Shown: piece after piece, positions 17,141 through 25,400 of the stretch
Layout of the letters: each line of letters begins with the position of its first letter
Position numbering within the stretch: the first letter of the stretch is position 1
NCBI RefSeq assembly: GCF_019597925.1
Contig: NZ_CP080442.1
Coordinates: 2,336,001 to 2,400,000 of the forward strand
DNA length: 64,000 nucleotides
From: [Clostridium] scindens
Lineage (GTDB): Bacteria; Bacillota; Clostridia; Lachnospirales; Lachnospiraceae
Direction of reading: 5' to 3'
Program-made: the position numbers and the translations under genes
The notes under the pieces: model-generated
Told to the model about the DNA's origin: nothing
The model's input: only the letters and a program-made list of their open reading frames with translations
Databases searched by the model: none

Positions 17141-17869
17141 TTAATCTTCTCTGTTGGCAAATGGGATTTCAGAAAAATAAGTTTTTCTTACAGCCATGTT
17201 AAGATTGTCCGTAACTTTATTCTCAATCATCTCGTAGATCTTCTGGTGCGCCTCGTATAACTCCTGTCCCCTTCCCGTCTTGATCATCGTCTCAACGGTG
17301 GTGAAACGCATGGAATACGTCAGGACCCGCACCACCTGGTTGATTTTATTTACCAGGGGGTTCTTCCCTATATTACATATGGCATCATGGAATTCGTTGT
17401 CAGCCCAGAAGGCATTCTCCACATTTTCAGAGCCTGCTTCAATGGCAGTCTTCATATGTCCCAGTTTTTCCTTAAGAGACTTCAGTTCCTCTTCCTGGAC
17501 CTTTGCCATGGCAAGCTGGAGTACGCCTACCTCGATCATTTCACGAAGCTCCATGAGATTCTCGTAAGAATCCTCTTTATCCAATATAATGCCATAAATC
17601 ATGGGGTCGATCATGCTCTCGGAAAATCCTTCGCAGACAAACGTGCCTTCCGCTCTCCTTATTTCCAGCACTCCCAGATACACCAGGATCTTAATGGCCT
17701 CCCGTATGGAATTTCTCCCAACGCCCATGTTCTCAGCCATCTCCGCCTCTGTCGGGATCTTGTCTCCCGGGCGAAGTTCTCTGTTGATCATGGCGTCTGT
17801 CAGCGCATTGATCACCTGCTGCACTACTGATTCACTGCTTACTTTTTTCAAATAACTGATGGTTTGCAT
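17141..17869 (-). CDS. FadR-subfamily GntR transcriptional regulator
   Basis: The 242-residue protein has a GntR winged helix at about residues 10-75 (VINALTDAMINRELRPGDKIPTEAEMAENMGVGRNSIREAIKILVYLGVLEIRRAEGTFVCEG) and an FCD ligand domain after it. That domain carries the conserved Asp, His residues (EFHDAICNIGKNPL, EAHQKIYEMIE) that bind a metal in this family. FCD regulators sense organic acids or sugar acids and usually repress. A GTG at 17878 could start the frame but overlaps the ribosome site; ATG 17869 with AAGGGG and 8-nt spacing is better. It is the last gene of the dctP-to-SDR run, 97 bp after the SDR. A motif in that gap recurs before dctP, so it probably regulates the locus and itself. 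Confidence 0.88.
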   Translation of the reverse strand: MQTISYLKKVSSESVVQQVINALTDAMINRELRPGDKIPTEAEMAENMGVGRNSIREAIKILVYLGVLEIRRAEGTFVCEGFSESMIDPMIYGIILDKEDSYENLMELREMIEVGVLQLAMAKVQEEELKSLKEKLGHMKTAIEAGSENVENAFWADNEFHDAICNIGKNPLVNKINQVVRVLTYSMRFTTVETMIKTGRGQELYEAHQKIYEMIENKVTDNLNMAVRKTYFSEIPFANRED

Positions 17870-17908
17870 TCTCGTCACCCCTTCATTCTTCGTTGCCTTA
17901 TCCTACAA

Positions 17909-17920
17909 CCAACATACTAC
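17909..17920 (-). promoter_or_regulatory. Putative operator copy upstream of the FadR gene
   Basis: The minus strand reads GTAGTATGTTGG, matching GTAGGATGTTGG of the palindrome before dctP (23449-23438) at 11 of 12 positions. It overlaps a weak TAGACA-17 bp-TAGTAT promoter. Autoregulation is an inference. Confidence 0.45.
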
Positions 17921-17975
17921 CATAAAACTCAAGCTTTGTCTATTATTTGTCAGGCATAAGGTGGGGTGTTTTTCA

Positions 17976-18734
17976 TTAATCCATGTGAGATCCGCCGTTG
18001 ATGTCGATTTCTTCTCCTGTAATGTAGGATGCTTCCTTGGATGCCAGGAATACGATCGCGTTCGCAACTTCCTGTGTCTCTCCCGGGCGTCCCATCGGGA
18101 TTCCGTCAATGATCTTGTCAGCGTCTTCCTTTGGAAGGGATTTCCAGATCTCTGTATTGATCAGGCCAGGGCAAACGCTGTTGATCGTAATTCCCTCTGC
18201 CGAGATCTCTCTGGAAAGATTCTTGGAGAATGCCAGCACTGCTGCCTTAGATGCGGAATAGTGCGCGCCTCCGAATACGCCGCCCCCTCTTTTTCCAGAT
18301 ACGGAGGACAAGTTAACGATTCTTCCGTATTTCTGCTGACGCATGACCTTCATGCATTTCTGCGTACACAGGAACAGCCCGAACATATTTACTTCAAAGA
18401 TTTTCTTCATATCCGCAAGCGTCATATCTTCCACCGTTACCTTCTGGGAGATCCCTGCGTTATTGACCAGCACATCAATGCGTCCGTATTCTTTCATAAC
18501 GTCGTCTACCATCTTCTGAACGGATGCCTCATCCGTCACGTTTACCGTTACGCCGAAAGCTTCGCCGCCCAGTTCTTTAATCTCCTTAACCGTGTCCTGC
18601 ACGCCCGCTTCATTCATGTCTGCAATGACAACCGCTGCCTTCTGCTTTGCGAACGTCTTGGCAATCGTCTTTCCAATTCCCTTTGGGGATCCGCTTCCTG
18701 TTACAATTACTACCTGACCATCAAAATCCAACAT
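17976..18734 (-). CDS. Short-chain dehydrogenase/reductase (SDR)
   Basis: The 252-residue classical SDR has the cofactor turn VTGSGSPKGIGK (TGxxxGxG with a two-residue insertion), VLVNNAGIS as the NNAG motif, and the catalytic set Ser in NLSSVSG and Tyr/Lys in YSASK. IADMNEAG after strand 2 has an Asp, favouring NAD(H). The C-terminus GGSHMD is typical. These enzymes interconvert alcohols and ketones of sugars or polyols. Its place after the split transketolase and TRAP genes suggests it oxidises the imported compound or reduces the aldehyde product. The substrate cannot be told from sequence. Confidence 0.9.
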   Translation of the reverse strand: MLDFDGQVVIVTGSGSPKGIGKTIAKTFAKQKAAVVIADMNEAGVQDTVKEIKELGGEAFGVTVNVTDEASVQKMVDDVMKEYGRIDVLVNNAGISQKVTVEDMTLADMKKIFEVNMFGLFLCTQKCMKVMRQQKYGRIVNLSSVSGKRGGGVFGGAHYSASKAAVLAFSKNLSREISAEGITINSVCPGLINTEIWKSLPKEDADKIIDGIPMGRPGETQEVANAIVFLASKEASYITGEEIDINGGSHMD

Positions 18735-18762
18735 CTTTTTATTCCTCCTGCTATTTCCCTAT

Positions 18763-19698
18763 TTATTTTACTAATTCTTTTGCTGTTGCTACAATATTTT
18801 CTACGGTGATACCATTGATTGCCAGCAGTCTCTCATATGGCGCGGACTGCCCGAACTGATCCTGGATGCCGATACGCTTAACGACGCATCTTCCTGTCTC
18901 GGCAGCCACTTCGCTGACCGCGCTTCCAAGTCCATTCATAACATTATGATCTTCCACGGTTATGATTCTGCCGGTCTCGTTGACGCATTCTAAGGCTGCT
19001 TCATTATCCAGAGGCTTGATGGTATGCATATCAAGCAATTTTACGGATATGCCTTCTGCTTCCAGAAGTTCTGCTGCCTTGATCGCGATGGAGACGGTGT
19101 CTCCGTTTGCTATGATGGATACGTCTTTTCCTTCTTTGAGCTTGTTGGCCTTTCCAATCTTGAATTCTGCATCTTCTGGATAGATCACCGGAATTGCATC
19201 CCTCGTAAACCGAAGATATACCGGTCCTTCATATTCTGCGGCTTCCTTTACCAACTTCTTTGCGGAGTTATAGTCCGCAGGCATCAGCACGGTCATATTC
19301 GGAATCGTCCTCAAAACGCCCATATCCTCAATGCTCTGGTGGCTGGCGCCATCGTTTGCAGGTGTCACGCCGCCATGCGAGCAGGCGATCTTTACATTCA
19401 GCTTTGGATAGCAGACCTCCTGGCGGATCATTTCGCACATGCGCAGGGAGCCGAATACCGCATAGGTTACGATAAACGGGACTTTTCCGCATGTTGCAAG
19501 GCCTGCTGCCACGCCGGCCGCGTTCTGCTCCGCAATTCCCACATTCAGATACTGCTCCGGAAGCTGCTTGCGAAATTCTCCTGTCTTGCAGGACTTTCCG
19601 ATGTCTACGTCTACTACATAAATATCGTTATCCAATTTTCCAAGTTTTACGATCTCCTCGCCAAAACCATCTCTGGTTGCTTTCTTAACTTCACTCAT
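18763..19698 (-). CDS. Transketolase, C-terminal (pyrimidine-binding) subunit
   Basis: The 311-residue protein carries the pyrimidine-binding and C-terminal domains of transketolase on a separate chain. ATRDGFGEEIVKLG begins the domain. FRKQLPEQYLNVGIAEQNAAGVAAGLA holds the catalytic Glu that protonates TPP, and EGPVYLRFTRDAIPVI and DMHTIKPLD follow. An upstream ATG at 19713 covers the GGAGGAG ribosome site, so ATG 19698 is the start. Its partner subunit ends 28 bp upstream. Split transketolases are common in Firmicutes. In sugar-acid and sulfosugar loci they are specialised for substrates other than xylulose-5-P, and the operon here suggests that. Confidence 0.9.
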   Translation of the reverse strand: MSEVKKATRDGFGEEIVKLGKLDNDIYVVDVDIGKSCKTGEFRKQLPEQYLNVGIAEQNAAGVAAGLATCGKVPFIVTYAVFGSLRMCEMIRQEVCYPKLNVKIACSHGGVTPANDGASHQSIEDMGVLRTIPNMTVLMPADYNSAKKLVKEAAEYEGPVYLRFTRDAIPVIYPEDAEFKIGKANKLKEGKDVSIIANGDTVSIAIKAAELLEAEGISVKLLDMHTIKPLDNEAALECVNETGRIITVEDHNVMNGLGSAVSEVAAETGRCVVKRIGIQDQFGQSAPYERLLAINGITVENIVATAKELVK

Positions 19699-19726
19699 CT
19701 TATTCTCCTCCATCCGCTTTTACTGA

Positions 19727-20575
19727 TTATCTGGCTTCCAATTTTTTCAACTGTTCATCCAGTTCTTTCATTGCCTGCTCATACTGCTCATCGTCAGGCG
19801 CAACACCGTGCCATCCACACTGGTTTTCCATAAAAGATACGCCTTTTCCTTTTACCGTATTGGCAAAGATGCATTTGGGCTTTCCATTCTTTCTCATGCG
19901 GATGCGATCCAGCGTATCCACGATCTGCTTCATGTCATGGCCGTCAATCTCGTATGTATCAAAGCCAAATGCCGCAAACTTCTCGCCCAGATTAATGTTC
20001 GGCATTACCTCGTCCGTCGTTCCGTCCAGCTGCAGGTTGTTGTTGTCGACGAATACCACCAGATTATCCAGTTCGTACTTGTGCGCAGTCTGGGCTGCCT
20101 CCCAGATCTCGCCTTCCTGGCACTCGCCGTCTCCTACCACGACGAATACTCTGTAATCCTTTTTATCCTTCTTGGCTGCGATTCCCATTCCTACGCCGCA
20201 GGCAAGGCCCTGTCCCAAGGATCCGGTGGAGATGTCGATTCCAGGACATTTCTTCATATCCGGATGCCCCTGGAGAATGGAACCTTCCTGGCGAAGCGTA
20301 TCCAGCACGGACTCATCAAAGAATCCCAGCGTGGCAAGCGCTGCATACTGGACCGGGCATACATGCCCTTTGGATAATACGAACCGGTCCCGGTCCTCCC
20401 ATTTTGGATTCTTAGGGTCAATATCCATCTCACGGAAATACAATGCGGTCACAAAGTCTGCCGCTGAGAGGGATCCGCCGGGGTGTCCGGATTTGGCCTT
20501 ATGTATCATGGTGATTACTTTTTTTCTTAACTCAATACTCTGTTTTTCCAGTTCTTCCACACTTACATTTCTCAT
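19727..20575 (-). CDS. Transketolase, N-terminal (TPP diphosphate-binding) subunit
   Basis: The 282-residue chain has AKSGHPGGSLSAADFVTALYF, RDRFVLSKGHVCPVQYAAL and, in the middle, VVGDGECQEGEIWEAAQTA with the downstream DNNNLQLDG. That is the GDG-N(N) motif binding Mg-TPP. It ends in a helical tail of Glu/Lys. Together with the next gene it makes a complete transketolase that moves a two-carbon ketol unit. It begins 18 bp after dctM, so it is co-transcribed with the transporter. Either a housekeeping enzyme or a specialised one is possible; the linkage to TRAP and SDR genes favours a catabolic role. Confidence 0.92.
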   Translation of the reverse strand: MRNVSVEELEKQSIELRKKVITMIHKAKSGHPGGSLSAADFVTALYFREMDIDPKNPKWEDRDRFVLSKGHVCPVQYAALATLGFFDESVLDTLRQEGSILQGHPDMKKCPGIDISTGSLGQGLACGVGMGIAAKKDKKDYRVFVVVGDGECQEGEIWEAAQTAHKYELDNLVVFVDNNNLQLDGTTDEVMPNINLGEKFAAFGFDTYEIDGHDMKQIVDTLDRIRMRKNGKPKCIFANTVKGKGVSFMENQCGWHGVAPDDEQYEQAMKELDEQLKKLEAR

Positions 20576-20593
20576 AATCTTTCTTGCTCCTTC

Positions 20594-21877
20594 TTAAATA
20601 AATAGTAGTGAAATCTTAGGTATATAGGTTACCAGCAGCAATACGATCAATGCTGCAAGAATCAAAGAGACCACTGCCTTTGATATCTGCTTCAGGTTGA
20701 CATTTCCTACCCCGCAGGCTACGTAGAGGTTGACGCCTACCGGCGGCGTAAAGAGTCCGATTGCCAGGTTTACGATCATGACAACGCCTAAATGGATCAG
20801 ATCTATGCCCAAAGCCTGAGCGACCGGTACGAACAGCGGCGTAAAAATATACAGCGCCGATGTTGAGTCCAGGAAGCATCCTGCGATCAATAGGATGATG
20901 TTAACAATAATAAAGAAGATAATTACGCTTCCGCCCGTGGCATTTTCAAGCGCCGAGCTGATCGTCACGTCGAGTCTTGCCCTTGTAAGCACATAGGCAA
21001 ACAGGCTGGCTGCCATCGTAATAAACATGACGGTCGCCGTGGTTGATGTAGTGTCCATCAGAATCGCGTAGAACTCTTTGAAGCGAATCTTCTTATAAAT
21101 AAAGACTCCTACGAAAAGCCCATATACAACGGATACTGCCGCTGCCTCGGTCGGGGTAAAGATTCCGCCATATATGCCGCCCAGGATGATAACCGGCATC
21201 ATCAGGCCCCAGAACGCATCCTTAAACGCTGCCCAGCGTTCTTTTTTGCTGGCTTTTGGAAGCGTCTTTAGATCCGATTTTCTGCCTACCACCAACGCTA
21301 CGATCATCAAGCCGATTCCCATAATAATTCCGGGAAGGAGTCCTGCGATAAATAAGTCTCCGATGGAAGTATCGGCTATAGAGCCGTATACGACAAAGGT
21401 AATGGACGGAGGAATGATAACTCCTATGGCTCCTGCCGCTGCCATCAGCGCTGCCGAGAACGCCGGCTTGTAACCGGACTTGATCATTGCCGGTACGATA
21501 ATGACTCCAAGGGCCGCCACGGTAGCCGGGCCAGATCCGGAGATCGCCGCAAAGAAGCAGGCAACGATCACGCACACGATGGCCAGTCCGCCTCTGATGT
21601 GTCCTACGCAGGCCTCCGCCAGCTTGATCAATTTCTCTGAGATTCCAGCCTTCTCCATAATGTTTCCTGCCAGAATGAAGAAGGGAATCGCAAGTAATAC
21701 AAACTTGCTGGTGGATGCAGATACGATCATCGGCAGGCTGCTCATCACCGTCTCAAGCGGCCGTCCGGCTCCCTGCGCGATCATTGCCGCCACGCTTGAT
21801 ATTCCGAGGCATACCGCGATAGGCGCGCCTATCAGAAGCAGTATGGCAAATGTTATAAATAGAATTGCTGCTACCAC
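20594..21877 (-). CDS. dctM: TRAP transporter large permease subunit (DctM)
   Basis: The 427-residue protein has about twelve membrane helices with the DctM signatures FFILAGNIMEKAGISEKLI and GSGPATVAALGVIIVPAMIKSGYKPAFSAALMAAAGAIGVIIPPSI. TRAP systems use the Na+ gradient to import organic acids and sugar acids delivered by a binding protein. The start is GTG 21877, and the stop codon of dctQ shares its last base with it. GGAGGAACGTGAATA supplies the ribosome site. It should form the translocation channel together with DctQ. Confidence 0.95.
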   Translation of the reverse strand: MVAAILFITFAILLLIGAPIAVCLGISSVAAMIAQGAGRPLETVMSSLPMIVSASTSKFVLLAIPFFILAGNIMEKAGISEKLIKLAEACVGHIRGGLAIVCVIVACFFAAISGSGPATVAALGVIIVPAMIKSGYKPAFSAALMAAAGAIGVIIPPSITFVVYGSIADTSIGDLFIAGLLPGIIMGIGLMIVALVVGRKSDLKTLPKASKKERWAAFKDAFWGLMMPVIILGGIYGGIFTPTEAAAVSVVYGLFVGVFIYKKIRFKEFYAILMDTTSTTATVMFITMAASLFAYVLTRARLDVTISSALENATGGSVIIFFIIVNIILLIAGCFLDSTSALYIFTPLFVPVAQALGIDLIHLGVVMIVNLAIGLFTPPVGVNLYVACGVGNVNLKQISKAVVSLILAALIVLLLVTYIPKISLLFI

Positions 21878-22356
21878 TATTCACGTTCCTCCTTTTCTGG
21901 ATTTCTTCTAATTTCTTCTATCAGTACCTGGATAAACCGTACCGTAGCAAAGAATGCCCCGATGGGGACAAAGGATCCGAAAATCCATTCCGGCCACTGC
22001 ATGCCCGCCGTAACCTGTCCAAGCATTCTCTGATTCATCACCATGCGGATCCCGTAGTAAAAGATGGCTCCGGTAAATAGCACAGCCGCCACGTAGCCGA
22101 TGATCCGCAGTATCTTCTCTGCCTTCGGGCCAACAGCATCCGTCACGATGCTCAGTCCCAGGTGCGCCCGGCGCTTTGCCGCGATGGCGGTTCCAAGCAT
22201 GCTCAGAAGGACGAACAGGTAAGTCGTAATCTCTTCTGAGAAGGAGAAGGACGCACTGAACAGATATCGGGCTATAACATTGGCAAATGTAAGGATTGCC
22301 ATGACAACCAGGCATACCGCCGCCAGTATTTCTTCTATCTTGTCAAATATCTTCAT
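21877..22356 (-). CDS. dctQ: TRAP transporter small permease subunit (DctQ)
   Basis: The 159-residue protein has four predicted helices: about 10-30, 45-65, 88-110 and 128-150. SEEITTYLFVLLSMLGTAIAAKRRAHLGLSIV is the DctQ family signature. The frame is open to 22392, but ATG 22356 has AAGGAGGAAGTTGCT. It overlaps dctM by one base and begins 16 bp after dctP. The small subunit stabilises the DctM channel. Confidence 0.92.
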   Translation of the reverse strand: MKIFDKIEEILAAVCLVVMAILTFANVIARYLFSASFSFSEEITTYLFVLLSMLGTAIAAKRRAHLGLSIVTDAVGPKAEKILRIIGYVAAVLFTGAIFYYGIRMVMNQRMLGQVTAGMQWPEWIFGSFVPIGAFFATVRFIQVLIEEIRRNPEKEERE

Positions 22357-22372
22357 AGCAACTTCCTCCTTC

Positions 22373-23413
22373 CTATTCCTCTTCAATGTCAAAAGCCTCG
22401 CAGGCTTTCTCGCCGTATTTCTTAATAAACTCCTGCTTCATGCCGCTTATCGACTCTTTGAAGGCATCCAGTTCTTCCTCTGTCAGTTCTGTCACGTTCA
22501 TTCCTTCTGCCTCAAACTCTTTTACAATATCCGCCTCTTCGGCCTCCAGCGTGTCTCTTCCCCACTCGCAGGCTTCCCTTGCCTTTTCCTGAAGCATCTT
22601 TCTCGTCTTTGGCTCCAGGGATTCCCAGATCTCGGTATTGGCCACGAACAGGTCGTTCTCGTATGTATAATTCCACAATGTAAGATAATCCTGTACCTCA
22701 TCCATCTTCGCCGATTCCGTAATGCAGATGCCGTTCTCCTGCCCGTCTATCGTGCCTTGCTGGATGGCTGTGAACACTTCGCTCCAGCTCATAGCCACGG
22801 GATCCGCCCCCAGCGTCTTGAAGAACTTCATATATACCTCGCTGCCTGGCACTCTGATCTTCAGCCTTTTGACATCTTCCGGCGTCTTCACTTCCCGCTT
22901 GCTATTCGTGATCTGACGGAAGCCGTTGTGGAAGGAGCCCAGATATGTAATGCCTTTCTTTTCCAGGCGCTCTGCGTAATACTCTCCACCAGTCCCGTCG
23001 ATGGTCTCTCTTGCATCCTGGTAATCCTCGAATATCCATGGAATCGTAGCTACCGACAGCTGCTCGTCAATGACTGCCATAACGCAGGTCGCATAAGCAG
23101 CCAGATCTACGCCTCCTCCCGCGATCATCTCAATTCCTTTCGTAGAGTTTCCTCCCGCAAGCTGGTCATTGGGATAAACGGCGATCGTAACATTTCCATC
23201 CGTCTCTTCTTCAACCAGTTCCGCAAACTTGTCTGCCACTCTGGCATCAATCTGGATATCCGTTCCGTTTACAGCCATTACCAGTTCAATCTTCTGGTAA
23301 CTGTCATCTTTTTTCTCATTTGCCGCCTTATCCGATGAACTTTTGCCGCATCCGGTCAGCGTACTGATGATTACGGCCCCAGCAATCAGCAAACTCAATG
23401 CCCTAACCTTCAT
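22373..23413 (-). CDS. dctP: TRAP transporter substrate-binding lipoprotein (DctP)
   Basis: The 346-residue protein starts with a lipoprotein signal (MKVRALSLLIAGAVIISTLTGCG, lipobox LTGC). A Lys/Asp-rich linker and a DctP domain follow. RLKIRVPGSEVYMKFFKTLGADPVAMSWSEVFTAIQQGTIDGQENG contains the conserved Arg that binds the carboxylate of the ligand and the family motif around the hinge helix. An acidic C-terminal tail follows. ATG 23413 with AAAGGAGGCTTTT is the start; the open frame to 23482 crosses the promoter. The conserved Arg suggests a ligand with a carboxylate, or another acid such as a sulfonate. It is the first gene of the locus. Confidence 0.95.
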   Translation of the reverse strand: MKVRALSLLIAGAVIISTLTGCGKSSSDKAANEKKDDSYQKIELVMAVNGTDIQIDARVADKFAELVEEETDGNVTIAVYPNDQLAGGNSTKGIEMIAGGGVDLAAYATCVMAVIDEQLSVATIPWIFEDYQDARETIDGTGGEYYAERLEKKGITYLGSFHNGFRQITNSKREVKTPEDVKRLKIRVPGSEVYMKFFKTLGADPVAMSWSEVFTAIQQGTIDGQENGICITESAKMDEVQDYLTLWNYTYENDLFVANTEIWESLEPKTRKMLQEKAREACEWGRDTLEAEEADIVKEFEAEGMNVTELTEEELDAFKESISGMKQEFIKKYGEKACEAFDIEEE

Positions 23414-23437
23414 AAAAGCCTCCTTTTTTCTCTTCAC

Positions 23438-23501
23438 CCAACATCCTACGTTGGTTGTTATTTGGTAGTTAAAGACTAACATCCTACGTTTGAAAAGTCA
23501 A
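23438..23501 (-). promoter_or_regulatory. Promoter with two operator copies upstream of the TRAP/transketolase operon
   Basis: AACATCCTACGTT occurs twice as a direct repeat on the plus strand (23440-23452 and 23478-23490). The first lies within an inverted repeat CCAAC-7 nt-GTTGG (23438-23454). On the minus strand a -35 TTGACT is at 23501-23496, and the second copy fills the spacer after it, so a bound protein would block polymerase. A close relative of the motif precedes the FadR gene (17909-17920). Binding by that FadR protein is my inference. Confidence 0.6.
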
Positions 23502-23570
23502 CCTTATTTTGTATTTTCGACCAAACACACAATTTTGCAAGTGTTTTTTCTGTCGTTATGCACAAAAAAA

Positions 23571-23616
23571 ATCCTCATCCGGATAAACATGATTTATGTC
23601 TATCCGAATGAGAATC
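23571..23616 (-). terminator. Terminator of the two-component operon ending at 23637
   Basis: A long stem pairs TCTCATTCGGATAGACAT with ATGTTTATCCGGATGAGG (a few mismatches), followed on the minus strand by T8. It lies 21 bp past the histidine kinase stop. Confidence 0.88.
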
Positions 23617-23636
23617 TGCTATTTTGCTATGCGGGC

Positions 23637-24746
23637 TCATAATATAATCCGGGCCGTGGTTCCTTCTTCTCTGGATGATTCATATACCAGCCGCCATCCA
23701 TGTACCGCCGCGATCTCCTGACACAGGCGGATACCGTAGCCATGCCTGCCTTTGCGCTTACCGGGCATCTTAAGGTTCTTGTTGACTGCCTTTAATTCCT
23801 TTTCCCCGATATACGCTCCGTTATTCCAGATGCTGATGGATCCTTTATTCAGGATAACCTTCACTTCGTCTCCCGCGTGAATGGCATTGGAGAGCAGGTT
23901 TTCAAAAAGGCATTCGATCAGTACCGGGTCGCCCCATAGGCGGCCTGTCCTTCCCGTAATCTTTACCTGCGGGTATTTCGTCCTTAGTTTATCCGCCAGG
24001 CACATCAAATCGACGTTTTCCATGCTTACCGTGCCTTCTGCCAGATTTCCCATGATCAGAAGTTTTTCTACCACATCTTCCAGATTCTTCGCGCTTTCTA
24101 CGATCTGGCCAGCAGCATAGAATCGTTCTTCCTCCGTGATATTGGCCATCATGATGTATTCCGCATATCCCCGGATGCCGGTAAGGGGCGTGCGAAGTTC
24201 ATGGGCTGCCTGGCTGACGGGACGGTTGATCCTTAACATGGTAGCGTAGAGCAGCAGGCCCGCCATAGCGGAGAAAAGAATTCCTATGCCCGCAAACGCC
24301 AGCAGCCGCTCGTTCTGCATCCGGTACATAGATTCCAGGCTTTCCATGTATAGGACCTCCACAGATTCTCCTTCTATCATCATCCTGTCCGCAATTACCA
24401 AAAACTTGCCTCCCTTGTGCTCTACGATCTGCGAATGGTCCCTTAATTCAAGGCCCTCTGGCACATGCTTGGCCATGCGAATCCCATCTATGGTGATATT
24501 CATATAGATTCCTGAGTTTCGGTATTTTTTGGCAGCATAGTCAATATTCATGGACATCTGTTCTTTATCTTCGCTATAGAATCCCTCCACCAGGTAGGCT
24601 GCGCTTTTCTCTCCTTTCCATGCCCGCTTGCTCCACTGCTCCAGCTCATGATTCCACATATAGCCTTCCAGAAAAAGAAGGCCGCCAAAGATTACTGCCA
24701 GAAGCAGGAAATAAATGGCCAGAAAATTCTTTTTCCATAACTGCAT
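23637..24746 (-). CDS. Membrane sensor histidine kinase
   Basis: The 369-residue kinase has a helix at about residues 6-27, an extracytoplasmic sensor loop of about 110 residues, a second helix at about 145-168, then the kinase core. The H-box is SQAAHELRTPLTGIRGYAEY, with the phospho-accepting His. FENLLSNAIHAGDEVK is the N-box and RKGRHGYGIRLCQEIAA the G-box. No full HAMP domain is visible. ATG 24746, with TTGGAGATATAAG, follows the stop of the response regulator by one base. The ligand is unknown. The first gene of the operon encodes a membrane-anchored partner that may tune it. Confidence 0.9.
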   Translation of the reverse strand: MQLWKKNFLAIYFLLLAVIFGGLLFLEGYMWNHELEQWSKRAWKGEKSAAYLVEGFYSEDKEQMSMNIDYAAKKYRNSGIYMNITIDGIRMAKHVPEGLELRDHSQIVEHKGGKFLVIADRMMIEGESVEVLYMESLESMYRMQNERLLAFAGIGILFSAMAGLLLYATMLRINRPVSQAAHELRTPLTGIRGYAEYIMMANITEEERFYAAGQIVESAKNLEDVVEKLLIMGNLAEGTVSMENVDLMCLADKLRTKYPQVKITGRTGRLWGDPVLIECLFENLLSNAIHAGDEVKVILNKGSISIWNNGAYIGEKELKAVNKNLKMPGKRKGRHGYGIRLCQEIAAVHGWRLVYESSREEGTTARIIL

Positions 24747-24747
24747 C

Positions 24748-25395
24748 TTATATCTCCAATCGATATCCATATTTAAAAATTGTCTTGATAGATTCTTCCA
24801 TTCCCAGTTTCTGCCTCAGCCTGCGTATATGTACATCAACAGTGCGTTCTTCCCCCTCATAGTCCATCCCCCAGGCCAGATCCAGAAGGCGGCTTCTGGA
24901 CAGCGCGATATTCTTATTCTCCAGCAGCGTCTTCAATAGTCCATATTCCTGGCTGGCTAGTTCCACTATGGCTCCATTCCTCTTGACAATGCCGCTTTTC
25001 AGATCAATCTCCGTGTCACCGATTCGGTAGAGCGTCTGTTCCTTGTGATTTCTTCGCAGAACTACCTGGATCCTGGCAATCAGTTCTTCCAGGGCAAATG
25101 GCTTGACGATATAGTCTTCCGCGCCGCCCATCAGCCCTTTTACCCGGTTTGACACTTCGCCTTTGGCTGTCACGCATATGACGGGGATACCGTCAAACTG
25201 CTTCATCAGCGAAAGGCCGTCCGCATCCGGAAGGCCAATATCCAGAAGAATCAGATCTGGCCGATTCTCCTGCGCCGCTTTAAGGGCTTCCCGGCCGGAA
25301 AAAGCCGTAAGCCCTGTGTGTCCCGACATTGCGAGAGTCCTGCGTATCAATTCATTGATCTTTCTGTCATCTTCTACAATCAATATAACTGCCAT
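24748..25395 (-). CDS. OmpR-family response regulator
   Basis: The 215-residue protein has a receiver domain (residues 1-115) with the acidic pocket VEDD, the phospho-Asp in DLILLDIGLPDADG and the Lys in VTAKGE. A winged-helix DNA-binding domain follows (residues 125-213, RSRLLDLAWGMDYEGEERTVDVHIRRLRQKLG). It is the partner of the kinase that starts directly after it. It begins 5 bp after the upstream gene, so all three form an operon. Confidence 0.93.
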   Translation of the reverse strand: MAVILIVEDDRKINELIRRTLAMSGHTGLTAFSGREALKAAQENRPDLILLDIGLPDADGLSLMKQFDGIPVICVTAKGEVSNRVKGLMGGAEDYIVKPFALEELIARIQVVLRRNHKEQTLYRIGDTEIDLKSGIVKRNGAIVELASQEYGLLKTLLENKNIALSRSRLLDLAWGMDYEGEERTVDVHIRRLRQKLGMEESIKTIFKYGYRLEI

Positions 25396-25400
25396 GTCTT

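Noticed and set aside
22280..23338. Plus-strand open frame of 352 codons opposite dctQ and dctP
   Set aside because: It spans two well-identified genes on the other strand and their junction, which a real gene would not do.
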